In this document: piece by piece, positions 20,001 to 28,240 of the stretch
Layout of the letters: every line of letters starts with the position of its first letter
How positions within the stretch are numbered: position 1 is the first letter of the stretch
Origin: Candidatus Rhodoferax odensensis
GTDB lineage: Bacteria; Pseudomonadota; Gammaproteobacteria; Burkholderiales; Burkholderiaceae_C
Assembly (NCBI GenBank): GCA_016718405.1
Contig: JADKDJ010000018.1
Coordinates: 6,127 to 70,126 of the forward strand
Reading direction: 5' to 3'
Length of the DNA stretch: 64,000 nt
Position numbers and translations under genes: made by a program
The notes under the pieces: generated by a model
Databases searched by the model: none
What the model was told of the DNA's origin: nothing
The model's input: the letters and a program-made list of their open reading frames with translations, nothing else

Positions 20001-21050
20001 CACATAGGCACGCGGCGTGTAGTGGGCGCCTAGCGCGTGGCGCTCGGTGGGGTCGAGCGCGCGCTCCAGCAGGGTGCCAAAGATGGCCGGCTCCACCTCG
20101 CGCCAGTTGGCATTGGCTGCGTCGATCAGGCGGCCAATTTGCTCCTGATTCAGTAGCAAGCTGTAGCCGTCGGACGCGGGCGACTTGAACAATTTGCCAT
20201 TGAACCTGAGCACCTGCGTGGCCAACGCGGCGCTGAAGCCGCCACGGTCCATGTCGGCCCACAGGATGCGCAGCATCTGCTGCAGCGTGGCGGCATGTTC
20301 GCGGTGGGACTGCAGCAACCCCAGGAACGAGCCTTTGGGCAGCAACTCCACGTCTTCGGCAAACATCGAGAACAGGCAGCGCGTCAGAAAGGCCGCAACG
20401 TGGTCCGGCTTGTGGCCGGATTGCTCCAGCGAGCGCGCCAGTTCGGCCAGTTTGCTGGCTACCTCGCGCGTGACGCGGGCGCTGGCGGTGGCCGGGTTCA
20501 GGCTCTCGGGGTCGCTCCAGATGGCGCGCAGCGTGGCCTGCACCTCGGGCCGAGCCAGGTCAGCCAGTTGCAGGCGGTGGCTGCGCGGATCGGGGAAGGG
20601 CGTGTAGGTGGCGCCGCTGCGCGTGAACTCGGCATAGACCTCGATCACGTTGCCCACGTCCACCACCAGCAGGAAGGGCGGGCGCCCCTCGGCGGCGGGC
20701 AGGGCGCGGGCGTAGCCTTCGGCTTGGGTTCGCGCGCGCAGCAGTGCGTCGTCAAAGCCCTTGGTCGCGCCAGCGTTCTTGAGCTTCTTGGCTTCCAGCA
20801 CGAAGTGGCCACGGCGGTAACAGTCGATGCGCCCGGCGCTGCTGGAGCCGTCGCCATGGCGGAACGTGATGGGGCGCTCGAACATGTAGTCCTGCTCGGG
20901 CGTGGGGTGGGGTGCCGCCACTTCCAGCAGCTCGCACAACTGTGTGACAAAACTTTGAGCGGTGGACAGCTCGGACGCGGTGACGCCAAGCCAGCGCTTC
21001 ACAAAATCCTCGGCGTTGTTGGCCGACATGCCCCCTGTTGGTTTGTTCAT
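17087..21050 (-). CDS. MmeI-like type IIL restriction-modification enzyme (frameshifts; contains inserted repeats)
   Basis: This is a single-chain restriction endonuclease and adenine methyltransferase of the MmeI (type IIL/IIG) class. The nuclease site near the N terminus is D76-x9-E86-A-K88 (RIDCYRRGHFVLEAKK), exactly the MmeI spacing. Then come a helical spacer, SAM motif LDPACGSGNFLYVTLEHLK, catalytic NPPFIG, a target-recognition region and a C-terminal helper domain ending VVSDGEVRWRA. ATG 21050 overlaps the ATPase stop (ATGA); M8 at 21029 is an alternative. Frame shifts lie near 19225, 19080-18980 and 18355. At 18760-18844 a REP-like palindrome is translated in frame, and at about 17718-17783 a 21-nt repeat encodes NHSDQEG-type heptads. 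Whether the enzyme is active depends on whether the shifts are real. It interrupts an ABC export operon. Confidence 0.85.
17718..17783. repeat. 21-nt tandem repeat inside the RM gene
   Basis: GTCGCTGTGATTGCCT occurs at 17747-17762 and 17768-17783, a 21-nt period, with a more diverged third unit just before. On the minus strand this encodes GNHSDQE, GNHSDKA and DKHSSQE, followed by GKNK. The period is a multiple of three, so copy-number change would alter linker length without breaking the frame. The repeats lie in the C-terminal target-recognition/helper part of the MmeI-like enzyme. Confidence 0.7.
18760..18844. repeat. REP-like palindrome inserted in frame in the RM gene
   Basis: Two 23-nt arms, 18760-18782 and 18822-18844, are inverted copies matching at 21 of 23 positions, around a 39-nt loop. 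The core is GGGGGTCAG(A/-)xCCCGATT, which resembles the GGGTCAGACCCC-type REP palindromes mobilised by REP-associated tyrosine transposases. The minus-strand reading frame runs through it, giving GEWGSDPDSGQSPGR, then a short linker and KSGSDPQSP between recognisable domains (MTVGERAG and GRLLTVTDEHTGEFGEV). No transposase is encoded nearby. Confidence 0.8.
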
Positions 21051-21754
21051 GCGCCGGATGATACCGGCGTGCTGGCAGTGTCACGCTTGATGGCGCCGTC
21101 TTCCATCAGCAACTGACGCCGTGCGCGTGCGCCCAGGCTGGCGTCGTGGGTGACCACGATCAGCGTGACGCCTTGGGCGTTGAGGGTTTCGAGCAGGCGC
21201 ACCACTTCATCGCCGGTGGTGCGGTCCAGGTTGCCGGTGGGCTCATCGGCCAGAATCACCGCTGGCTGCATGATGGTGGCGCGCGCAATGGCCACGCGCT
21301 GGCGCTGCCCGCCGGACAGTTCATCGGGCCTGTGGTCGGCGCGGTTTTCCAGCCCGTAGTCCTTGAGCGCCTGTGCCACCCGAGCGTTGCGCTGTGCCGG
21401 TGCCAGCCCGGCCAGCATCATGGGCAGGGCGATGTTCTCCGCCGCAGTCAGGCGTGGCACCAGGTGAAAACTCTGGAACACAAACCCGATGCGCTGGCTG
21501 CGCACCCGCGCTTGCTCATCGGGCGTCAGGGTTGTGACGTCACGGCCTTCCAGCAAATAGGTGCCGGTATTGGGGCGATCGAGCAGACCCAGCAGGTTGA
21601 GTAAGGTCGACTTGCCCGAGCCCGACGGCCCCATCACTGCGACGTATTCACCGGCGCCAATCGTCAACTGGAGGTTGCGCAGTGCATGCACTTCGGAGTC
21701 GCCGAGCAGAAACACACGCTCGATCCCCGACAACTCGATCTGCGCGCTGCTCAT
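21047..21754 (-). CDS. ABC transporter ATP-binding protein, MacB/LolD type
   Basis: This 235-aa cytoplasmic ATPase drives the MacB-like permeases. Motifs are Walker A MGPSGSGKSTLLNLLG, Q-loop GFVFQSFHLVPRLTA, ABC signature ELSGGQRQRVAIARA, Walker B AVILADEPTGNLD and H-loop IVVTHDASL. Its start ATG 21754 overlaps the adaptor stop by 4 nt and its stop overlaps the RM start (ATGA). In related operons the permease gene would follow directly. Here 4.6 kb of RM and toxin-antitoxin DNA intervenes. The last residues (KRDTASTPVSSGA) may have been altered by that event. Confidence 0.93.
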   Translation of the reverse strand: MSSAQIELSGIERVFLLGDSEVHALRNLQLTIGAGEYVAVMGPSGSGKSTLLNLLGLLDRPNTGTYLLEGRDVTTLTPDEQARVRSQRIGFVFQSFHLVPRLTAAENIALPMMLAGLAPAQRNARVAQALKDYGLENRADHRPDELSGGQRQRVAIARATIMQPAVILADEPTGNLDRTTGDEVVRLLETLNAQGVTLIVVTHDASLGARARRQLLMEDGAIKRDTASTPVSSGA

Positions 21755-22908
21755 TGGGTGGCTTTGTCATCGATCACGTAGCTGGCGCCGACTTTGACGC
21801 CTTCGCGTTCCAGCGAGGTCACCACCCGGTCACCCCTGGCCAGGCCGTCCAGCACTTCGGTGAATTCCCAGTTGGCCAGGCCGGCCTTGACTTTGCGCTC
21901 TTCGAGCTTTCCGTCGGCACCGGCCACCAGCACTTTGCCACCTTCTTGCAGCGCCGAGGTGGGCACGCGCAACACGTTCTCGCGCACCGACAGAATTACC
22001 TCCACGTCCGCGCTGTAGCCTACCAGCAGGCGAGGCGGCTTGTCTTGCGGCGCCAGCGTGGCCTCGATATCGACGGTGCGTGCCTGCTTCTCCACCGCCG
22101 ATACATAGGGTGCGACCCGTTTGACCGTGCCCGCAAAGGTTTGTTTGGGCAAGGCGTCGAAGCTGATCCGTACCGCCTGGCCGGCCTGGACCTTGGGCGC
22201 ATCGACCTCATCCATCGGTGCCCGCACGTACAGGCAACTGTCGTCAATCAAATCAATTGCGGGGGGCGTCGGCACGCCTGGCGGGGACGGGGTGGAGTAC
22301 TCACCAACCTCGCCCACAATCTTGGCTACCGTGCCGGCAAACGGGGCGTACAAGACAGTGCGGCTTTGCTCGACCCGCGTGGCGTTGAGCCGGGCCTGCG
22401 TTTGCGCTACATCGGCCTGGGCAGCGTCGCAGCCGGCGCGCTTGGCCTGTGCTTCGGCACGAGCCTGCTCTTCGCGCGAGCCCGACACAAAGCCCTGGCT
22501 GCGTAGCGAGGCCTGGCGCTTGGCCTCACTCTCGGCGTTGGCGGCCAGGCTGCACACCTCGGCTACACGCTTGCGCGCGGTTTCAACCTGCGCCATGGCC
22601 AGTGCACTCTGAGCTTGCTGGTCGTCGTTCCACAGCTTCATCAGCAACTGGCCCTTTTTGACCTTGTCGCCTTCCTTCACCGCCAGGACCTCGATGCGCC
22701 CACCCATGGTGGCTGACAGCTTGGTACGCTGGCAGGCTTCGACCGTACCGGCGCGGGTGTTGGCAATACTCGCCTCGACGCGGCCGCTGTCGATGGCCCT
22801 GACCCGTATCGCAATGGGCTTGGGCTGCTTGACCCACCATAGGCCGGTAATCACGATGGCCACGATCAGCAGCGCAAACAACAGACGACGAATCAAGGTT
22901 GACGACAT
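21751..22908 (-). CDS. HlyD/MacA-family periplasmic adaptor of the ABC exporter
   Basis: This is a membrane-fusion protein linking the MacB-like inner-membrane complex to an outer-membrane channel. Of its 385 aa, residues about 10-27 form the membrane anchor (LFALLIVAIVITGLWWV). The barrel-sandwich half is GGRIEVLAVKEGDKVKKGQL. A long coiled-coil hairpin follows (QSALAMAQVETARKRVAEV to TQARLNATRVEQSRTVLYAP), then the second half AGTVAKIVGEVGEY. The C-terminal beta domains end VTSLEREGVKVGASYVIDD. It is the first gene of the operon and divergent from dctP, with 225 nt between start codons. No outer-membrane factor gene is seen, so a TolC-like partner must be encoded elsewhere. Confidence 0.92.
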   Translation of the reverse strand: MSSTLIRRLLFALLIVAIVITGLWWVKQPKPIAIRVRAIDSGRVEASIANTRAGTVEACQRTKLSATMGGRIEVLAVKEGDKVKKGQLLMKLWNDDQQAQSALAMAQVETARKRVAEVCSLAANAESEAKRQASLRSQGFVSGSREEQARAEAQAKRAGCDAAQADVAQTQARLNATRVEQSRTVLYAPFAGTVAKIVGEVGEYSTPSPPGVPTPPAIDLIDDSCLYVRAPMDEVDAPKVQAGQAVRISFDALPKQTFAGTVKRVAPYVSAVEKQARTVDIEATLAPQDKPPRLLVGYSADVEVILSVRENVLRVPTSALQEGGKVLVAGADGKLEERKVKAGLANWEFTEVLDGLARGDRVVTSLEREGVKVGASYVIDDKATQ

Positions 22909-23027
22909 GGGGGTTTCCTCACCGCAAGGGTTTTCATTCTAGGCGGCGACGGATCTGGGAAGACGCCCCAGGAGTCGGCCAGACGCCAGGGCGCAAGTCT
23001 GACAGACGTGGATGCGGGCCGCGCGGT

Positions 23028-23053
23028 ATTGTGGACATCCACAATGGATGTCC
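23028..23053. promoter_or_regulatory. Candidate operator: nested palindromes upstream of dctP
   Basis: ATTGTGGA-CA-TCCACAAT (23028-23045) is a perfect 8+8 inverted repeat. It overlaps a second perfect one, GGACATCC-ACAAT-GGATGTCC (23033-23053). The site lies 80-106 nt before the dctP start, and a possible -10 box TATAGT follows at about 23067. This geometry suits a dimeric repressor such as a GntR-family protein, which often controls TRAP operons. No regulator gene is adjacent. Confidence 0.6.
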
Positions 23054-23133
23054 GAGATTTTCTGCCTATAGTGGATGGCAAGGGCATCTATTGGCTGCCC
23101 TTTCGTATTTACCTTACCTCCAGGAGACACTTC

Positions 23134-24132
23134 ATGAAGCTTTCCAAACTCTTGCTTGGCCTGATGGTCAGCTGCGCTGCATTCGCCGCCAGCGCCCAGA
23201 CCGTCATCAAATTCAGTCACGTGGTTGCGGTTGACACGCCCAAAGGCAAGGCGTCCGAGTTCTTCGCCAAGAAGGCGGCCGAGTTGACCAAAGGCAAGGT
23301 CAAGGTTGAGGTGTATGCCAACAGCGCCCTCTACAAGGACAAGGAAGAGATGGAGGCGCTGCAAATTGGCTCGGTGCAGATGCTGGCGCCGTCTTTGGCC
23401 AAGTTTGGCCCGCTGGGTGTCAAGGAATTCGAGGCGTTTGACTTCCCATTCATTTTTGACGACACGACCGACCTGCACAAGATCACCCAAGGCCCCATCG
23501 GCGCGGGCCTGATGGCCAAGCTGGAGCCCAAGGGCATCAAGGGCCTGGCGTTTTGGGACAACGGCTTCAAGTCTTTCTCGGCCAACACGCCGATCAAGTC
23601 CGCCGCTGACATGAAAGGCAAGAAGTTCCGTATTCAGTCTTCCAAGGTGCTGGAAGAGCAGATTCGCAGCGTCGGCGGCATTCCGCAGGTGATGGCGTTC
23701 TCCGAGGTGTACCAGGCATTGCAGACCGGCGTGGTCGATGGCACCGAGAACCCGATCTCCAACTTCTACACCCAGAAGATGCACGAGGTGCAAAAGCACC
23801 TGACGCTGACCAACCACGGTTACCTGGGCTACGCGGTGATCGTCAACAAGAAGTTCTGGGACGCACTGCCCGCTGACGTGCGCGGTCAGCTCGAACAAGC
23901 CATGAAAGAGGCTACCGTCTACGCCAACAAGATCGCGCAGGAAGAAAACGACGCGTCCCTTGAGGGTGTCAAGAAGAGCGGCAAGACCGCTGTCTACGTG
24001 CCAACCAAGGAAGAGCGCCTTGCTTTGAAGAAAGCCATGGCGCCGGTGCACAGCAAGATGGCCGAACGTGTTGGCAAGGAGACGCTGCAACAGATCTACC
24101 AGGCCACCGGTTTCGACCCGAACGCGTTGTAA
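23134..24132 (+). CDS. dctP: TRAP transporter substrate-binding protein DctP
   Basis: This is the periplasmic solute receptor of a tripartite ATP-independent transporter, 332 aa. It has a signal peptide MKLSKLLLGLMVSCAAFAAS with cleavage after ASA. Then come TVIKFSHVVAVDTPKGK, typical of C4-dicarboxylate-type receptors, and SAADMKGKKFRIQSSKVLEE, which contains the arginine that usually binds the substrate carboxylate. GVVDGTENPISNFYTQKM follows. ATG 23134 is preceded by a good ribosome site (AGGAGA). The substrate is probably an organic acid but cannot be named. A palindromic operator lies upstream and a hairpin separates it from dctQ. Confidence 0.94.
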   Translation: MKLSKLLLGLMVSCAAFAASAQTVIKFSHVVAVDTPKGKASEFFAKKAAELTKGKVKVEVYANSALYKDKEEMEALQIGSVQMLAPSLAKFGPLGVKEFEAFDFPFIFDDTTDLHKITQGPIGAGLMAKLEPKGIKGLAFWDNGFKSFSANTPIKSAADMKGKKFRIQSSKVLEEQIRSVGGIPQVMAFSEVYQALQTGVVDGTENPISNFYTQKMHEVQKHLTLTNHGYLGYAVIVNKKFWDALPADVRGQLEQAMKEATVYANKIAQEENDASLEGVKKSGKTAVYVPTKEERLALKKAMAPVHSKMAERVGKETLQQIYQATGFDPNAL

Positions 24133-24152
24133 GGATCGGCTTCTTCGCGATT

Positions 24153-24195
24153 GCAAAGACATGGGACGCGGCAATCCACGTCTGCGTGTCTTTGC
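24153..24195 (+). promoter_or_regulatory. Stem-loop between dctP and dctQ
   Basis: GCAAAGACA (24153-24161) pairs perfectly with TGTCTTTGC (24187-24195), with further pairing inside the loop (GACG/CGTC). It lies in the 138-nt gap between dctP and dctQ and has no T run. Such hairpins commonly block 3' decay or partly end transcription, so the binding protein is made in excess of the membrane subunits. Confidence 0.55.
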
Positions 24196-24270
24196 CGTGA
24201 GTCGCGGCAATGCGCCCGCTGCCACGGTTACCCCTCTCCTGATCGATAGCCCACCACCGGACTTGACACC

Positions 24271-24951
24271 ATGAAAATACTTGATCACCTGGAAGAATGG
24301 CTCGTCACCTTCCTCATGGGGGCGGCCACGCTCATCATCTTTGTGGCGGTGGTGCACCGCTATGCCGCCGGGCTGGCCATTCCCGGCGTGCAGGACTGGT
24401 TGCTGTCGATCTCCCTGAGCTGGGCGCAGGAGCTCACCATCATCATGTTCGTGTGGATGGCCAAGTTCGGCGCCGCCTACGGCGTGCGCACCGGTATTCA
24501 CGTGGGGGTGGATGTGCTGATCAACCGCCTGGATGACAAGATGCGGGCCAAGTTCATCGTCTTTGGTCTCGCGGCGGGGGCTCTGTTCACCGGCGTGGTG
24601 GCCACCTTGGGGACGGGTTTTGTGTGGGAGAACGGGGCCCACTACTACTTCTTCAAGTTGTTTGGCCTGTCGGTGGAGGGCATTCCGGAGGGGCCCACCA
24701 CACCCGACCTGGAGTGGTCTACCTGGATTGTCTACAGCGCCATTCCACTGGGCACAAGCCTGATGTGTTTTCGCTTTCTGCAAGTGATGGTGAGTTTTCT
24801 GAAGACCGGCGAGTTGCCGCACCATGATCACGGCCATGTTGATGGGCTGGATGAGGAAGTCCCCCCGGTGGACACCAACCCCTACGCTATGAACGACAAC
24901 TTGCATCCGGTTGACAAACGCGCCCATGACGGCCAAGGGGATTCCAAATGA
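24271..24951 (+). CDS. dctQ: TRAP transporter small permease DctQ
   Basis: This is the four-helix small membrane subunit of the TRAP transporter, 226 aa. Hydrophobic segments are WLVTFLMGAATLIIFVAVVH, WAQELTIIMFVWMAKFGAAY, IVFGLAAGALFTGVVATLGT and IVYSAIPLGTSLMCFRFLQV. The family core reads FVWMAKFGAAYGVRTGIHVG. The C-terminal tail is long, hydrophilic and histidine-rich (HHDHGHVDG), which is more than most DctQ proteins have. The stop overlaps the dctM start by 4 nt (ATGA), so the two are translationally coupled. Confidence 0.93.
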   Translation: MKILDHLEEWLVTFLMGAATLIIFVAVVHRYAAGLAIPGVQDWLLSISLSWAQELTIIMFVWMAKFGAAYGVRTGIHVGVDVLINRLDDKMRAKFIVFGLAAGALFTGVVATLGTGFVWENGAHYYFFKLFGLSVEGIPEGPTTPDLEWSTWIVYSAIPLGTSLMCFRFLQVMVSFLKTGELPHHDHGHVDGLDEEVPPVDTNPYAMNDNLHPVDKRAHDGQGDSK

Positions 24952-26231
24952 ACGCGGCCATCATTTTTATTTTGCTGCTGGTGCTGATGCTCACCGGCAT
25001 GCCGATCTCGATTTCGCTCGGCCTGACGGTTCTGACTTTTTTGTTCGGCTTCACCAACGTGCCGCTGGAGTCGGTCGCGCTCAAGTTGTTCACCGGCATC
25101 GAGAAGTTCGAGATCATGGCGATCCCGTTCTTCATCCTGGCCGGCAACTTTCTGACGCACGGCGGGGTGGCCCGGCGCATGATCAACTTTGCCTCCAGCA
25201 TGGTGGGCCATTGGTACGGTGGCCTCGGTCTGGCCGGCGTGGTGGCGTGCGCGCTGTTTGCAGCGGTGTCGGGCTCGTCACCGGCGACGGTGGTGGCCAT
25301 CGGCTCCATTTTGTTGCCAGCCATGGTCAAGGCGGGTTTTCCGCGCAGCTTTGGCGCGGGCGTTATCACCACCTCGGGTGCGCTGGGGATCCTGATTCCG
25401 CCCAGCATCGTGATGGTGATGTACTCGGTGGCCACCAACACCTCGGTGGGCGCCCTGTTCATGGCCGGCGTGGTGCCGGGTCTGGCCCTGGCCTGCGTGC
25501 TCGGTGGCGTGACCTGGTACCGCGCGCGCAAGTTCAACTATCCGCGCCTGCCGCAAGCCAGTTGGGCCGAGCGCCTCAAGACCTTCAAGGCCTCGGCCTG
25601 GGGCTTGTTGCTGATCGTGATCGTGATGGGTGGCATTTACACCGGCATGTTTACGCCCACTGAGGCGGCGGCCATGAGCGCGGTCTATGCGTTCGTTGTG
25701 GCGGTGTTCGTCTACAAAGACATGAGTCTGAAGGACGTGCCGCGTGTGCTGCTCAACTCGGCCAACATGTCCGCCATGCTGCTGTACATCATCACCAACG
25801 CGGTGCTGTTCTCCTTCATCATGACCAACGAGAACATTCCGCAGGCGCTGGCCGACTGGATGCTGGGCCACGGCCTGGGCATGATCACCTTCTTGCTGGC
25901 GGTCAACGTGATCCTGCTGCTGGCGGGCAACTTCATGGAGCCCTCCAGCATCGTGCTGATCTTCGCGCCCATCCTGTTCCCGGTGGCAATGAAGCTGGGT
26001 ATCGATCCGGTGCACTTCGGCATCATCATGGTGGTCAACATGGAGGTGGGCATGTGCCACCCACCGGTGGGCCTGAACCTGTACGTGGCCTCCGGCATCA
26101 CCAAGATGGGCATTACCGAACTCACCGTGGCGGTCTGGCCGTGGTTGCTGTCGATGCTGGGCTTCCTGATGGTGGTGACCTATTGGCCGGGCCTGTCGCT
26201 TTGGTTCCCGCGTATTCTGGGGATGATGTAG
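24948..26231 (+). CDS. dctM: TRAP transporter large permease DctM
   Basis: This is the 427-aa ion-coupled transport subunit with about 12 membrane helices. It begins MNAAIIFILLLVLMLTGMPI. It contains the family segments FEIMAIPFFILAGNFLTHGG, SGSSPATVVAIGSILLPAMV, GALGILIPPSIVMVMYSVAT and FTPTEAAAMSAVYAFVVAVF. The C terminus is MEVGMCHPPVGLNLYVASGI followed by the last helices. It is convergent with the downstream GGDEF gene, with only 7 nt between the stop codons and no obvious terminator in the gap. Confidence 0.95.
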   Translation: MNAAIIFILLLVLMLTGMPISISLGLTVLTFLFGFTNVPLESVALKLFTGIEKFEIMAIPFFILAGNFLTHGGVARRMINFASSMVGHWYGGLGLAGVVACALFAAVSGSSPATVVAIGSILLPAMVKAGFPRSFGAGVITTSGALGILIPPSIVMVMYSVATNTSVGALFMAGVVPGLALACVLGGVTWYRARKFNYPRLPQASWAERLKTFKASAWGLLLIVIVMGGIYTGMFTPTEAAAMSAVYAFVVAVFVYKDMSLKDVPRVLLNSANMSAMLLYIITNAVLFSFIMTNENIPQALADWMLGHGLGMITFLLAVNVILLLAGNFMEPSSIVLIFAPILFPVAMKLGIDPVHFGIIMVVNMEVGMCHPPVGLNLYVASGITKMGITELTVAVWPWLLSMLGFLMVVTYWPGLSLWFPRILGMM

Positions 26232-26238
26232 CTGAGCG

Positions 26239-28140
26239 TCAAACCGGGGCTGCAACGCGAACGCAGTTGCGGCCCTCGTTCTTGGCCTGGTACAAGGCTT
26301 GATCAGCGCGGCGGAGCAGCTCCTGTGATGTAAAGAAATGGCCCGCGGTGCTGCTGGCGACGCCGAAGCTCGCGGTAAACCGGATCTGCTGTGTTTCAAA
26401 GTTCGTTTGCAGCGCCTCGATGTCGGCGCGAAACGCCTCGGCCAGATCCGCCGCCGCGCTTGCCGGGGTGTTGATCAGCAGCACCACGAATTCCTCGCCA
26501 CCGTAGCGGGCCAGTACGTCACCTTCGCGGTGAATCCGGGGTCGGATGAGCTCGGCCAGGGCGCGCAAACAGGCATCTCCAGCCTGGTGACCCAGGGTGT
26601 CGTTGATCCCCTTGAAGTGGTCGATGTCAAAAATGATCAGCGAGAGTGCCGTCTTGAGTCGCAGCGCGCGGCGCGTTTCGGCCAGCAGGGCCTGATCGAA
26701 GAAGGCCCGGTTGCGGGTCTGGGTCAGGCCATCGGTGGTGGAGAGCCGTTGCAGACGCTCGTTGGCCAGCTGCAACTGCTCCAGCGTCTGGTTCAGGTCA
26801 CGCGTGCGGTCGTGCACCCGTTGCTCCAGCTGCCTGTTGGCCTGATCCTTGGCGTCAATCAGCGCTTGTTGGGACGCGCGAGCCTGCTGCTCGTGCACCA
26901 AAGCACGCGCCTGTGCCCCCATTCTGAGCTTGCGCTCGTGGTTGATTCGGTCCGCCAGCGTGAACGACAACAGCACCACCAGCAGCACCACGCCGATCTG
27001 GTGGGCGTTGCCGGTCCAGAAATTGGTGCCGATCAGTCCGAATTTGCTGGCGTTGAGGACGCCCAGGCCAGCCAGCGCGGCGGTCCAGGCCAGGCAGTAG
27101 AAACGCGCAAACGCGGCGCCGCGCCACCAGCGCCAATAACCCAGAACCAGCGCCGCCAGGGCGGCGGGAAACGTCAGCGCCGCGCCCAGGCGCACCGTCA
27201 CACTGTAGGGTGCAACCAGACTCAGGACCACCAGCACGCCGCCGCCTATGCTGAACCACCGCATCATCACCGACGCGCCGCGAGAGAACTCCTTGAGCCG
27301 CAGGAAGTGGCTGGCGAACAGGCTGGAGAACAGAATCGAGCCGGCCATGCACGTCGAGATGGCGACGCTGTTCCATCGAACCGCCTGCGGCCAGATGTAG
27401 GCAAAGGTATAGCCTGTTAGCGTGAAGTGAAACAGCATGTAGCTGGCCACGAAACCGATGTAGTACAGGTAGCTTCGATCCCGTGTGGCAAAGAAGACAA
27501 ACAGGTTGTACACGATCATGACCAGCAGCACGCCTGCCACCACGCCCTGAACCAGCTTCTCGTGATCGTTGGCTTCCTGAAACTGCACCGGGTCCCACAC
27601 CCGCAACGGCGCCTCGATCGTGCCGGACGAGGCCAGTCGCATCGTCACCAGGTTGCGACCCGGCGCCAGCATCAGCGGCATGATGAAGTTCTGATTCTGA
27701 AAGGCGCGCTCTGCAAAGGGCTTTTCGTCGCCCAGCGCGTAGCTCTGGCGCAAGTGGCCCTCGACATAGTGGTAGAGCCGAACATCGTCAATAAACGGAA
27801 TGGGTAGCTCGACGTGGCGTGCCAGCGGCGTCGCGTCGAGGTTGTGCAGTTCAAATCGAAACCAGTGCGCGTCGCGTGTGAAGCCAAAATTGGGCGATGG
27901 TTGCGTGATCGCTCGCCATGGCTGGTCGCCTGCGGCCACCTGCTCGGCCGTGAGCCGCCCGGCACTGTCAACCAGCACGCCCATGCCCGAGCCCAGCTCG
28001 ATGCGTCGGGAGTCCTGTGCTGACACGGTGTACTGCGGCAACGCCGAACGCGTCGCGCTGGTATGGGCACCGTTGTTGGCGCCAGCGGCGCACAGCGTGC
28101 ACCACAGACACAAGAACCACGCAAGTGCCCGCGCCGTCAT
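26239..28140 (-). CDS. Membrane diguanylate cyclase with 7TMR-DISM sensor
   Basis: This 633-aa protein makes cyclic-di-GMP in response to an envelope signal. It has a signal peptide MTARALAWFLCLWCTLCAAG. A periplasmic DISMED2-like beta domain (about 50-185, with DAHWFRFELHNLD and NFIMPLMLAPGRNLVTMR) is followed by seven membrane helices (about 195-395, starting LVQGVVAGVLLVMIVYNLFV). Then a coiled coil (LEQRVHDRTRDLNQTLEQLQ) leads to the GGDEF domain, with active-site RYGGEEFVVLL and IIFDIDHFKGINDTLGHQAG. No RxxD inhibitory site is obvious just before GGEEF. It is transcribed alone. Confidence 0.93.
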   Translation of the reverse strand: MTARALAWFLCLWCTLCAAGANNGAHTSATRSALPQYTVSAQDSRRIELGSGMGVLVDSAGRLTAEQVAAGDQPWRAITQPSPNFGFTRDAHWFRFELHNLDATPLARHVELPIPFIDDVRLYHYVEGHLRQSYALGDEKPFAERAFQNQNFIMPLMLAPGRNLVTMRLASSGTIEAPLRVWDPVQFQEANDHEKLVQGVVAGVLLVMIVYNLFVFFATRDRSYLYYIGFVASYMLFHFTLTGYTFAYIWPQAVRWNSVAISTCMAGSILFSSLFASHFLRLKEFSRGASVMMRWFSIGGGVLVVLSLVAPYSVTVRLGAALTFPAALAALVLGYWRWWRGAAFARFYCLAWTAALAGLGVLNASKFGLIGTNFWTGNAHQIGVVLLVVLLSFTLADRINHERKLRMGAQARALVHEQQARASQQALIDAKDQANRQLEQRVHDRTRDLNQTLEQLQLANERLQRLSTTDGLTQTRNRAFFDQALLAETRRALRLKTALSLIIFDIDHFKGINDTLGHQAGDACLRALAELIRPRIHREGDVLARYGGEEFVVLLINTPASAAADLAEAFRADIEALQTNFETQQIRFTASFGVASSTAGHFFTSQELLRRADQALYQAKNEGRNCVRVAAPV

Positions 28141-28240
28141 CGCGACGAACCGGATGAGTGCTGCTTTGGCGCGTCCGCACGCCGCATGGTCAGGGAGTCA
28201 TTGTCCCGGTACAGTGGCCGTAGGCGGGAGGCTGTACCCG

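Noticed and set aside
18759..20033. A 424-codon plus-strand frame opposite the MmeI-like gene
   Set aside because: The minus strand carries the SAM-binding and NPPF motifs. The plus-strand product has no domain.
22939..24936. A 665-codon open frame antisense to dctP and dctQ
   Set aside because: It mirrors the codon bias of the sense genes. Its translation is rich in His, Gln and Arg with no domain, while dctP and dctQ are well supported.
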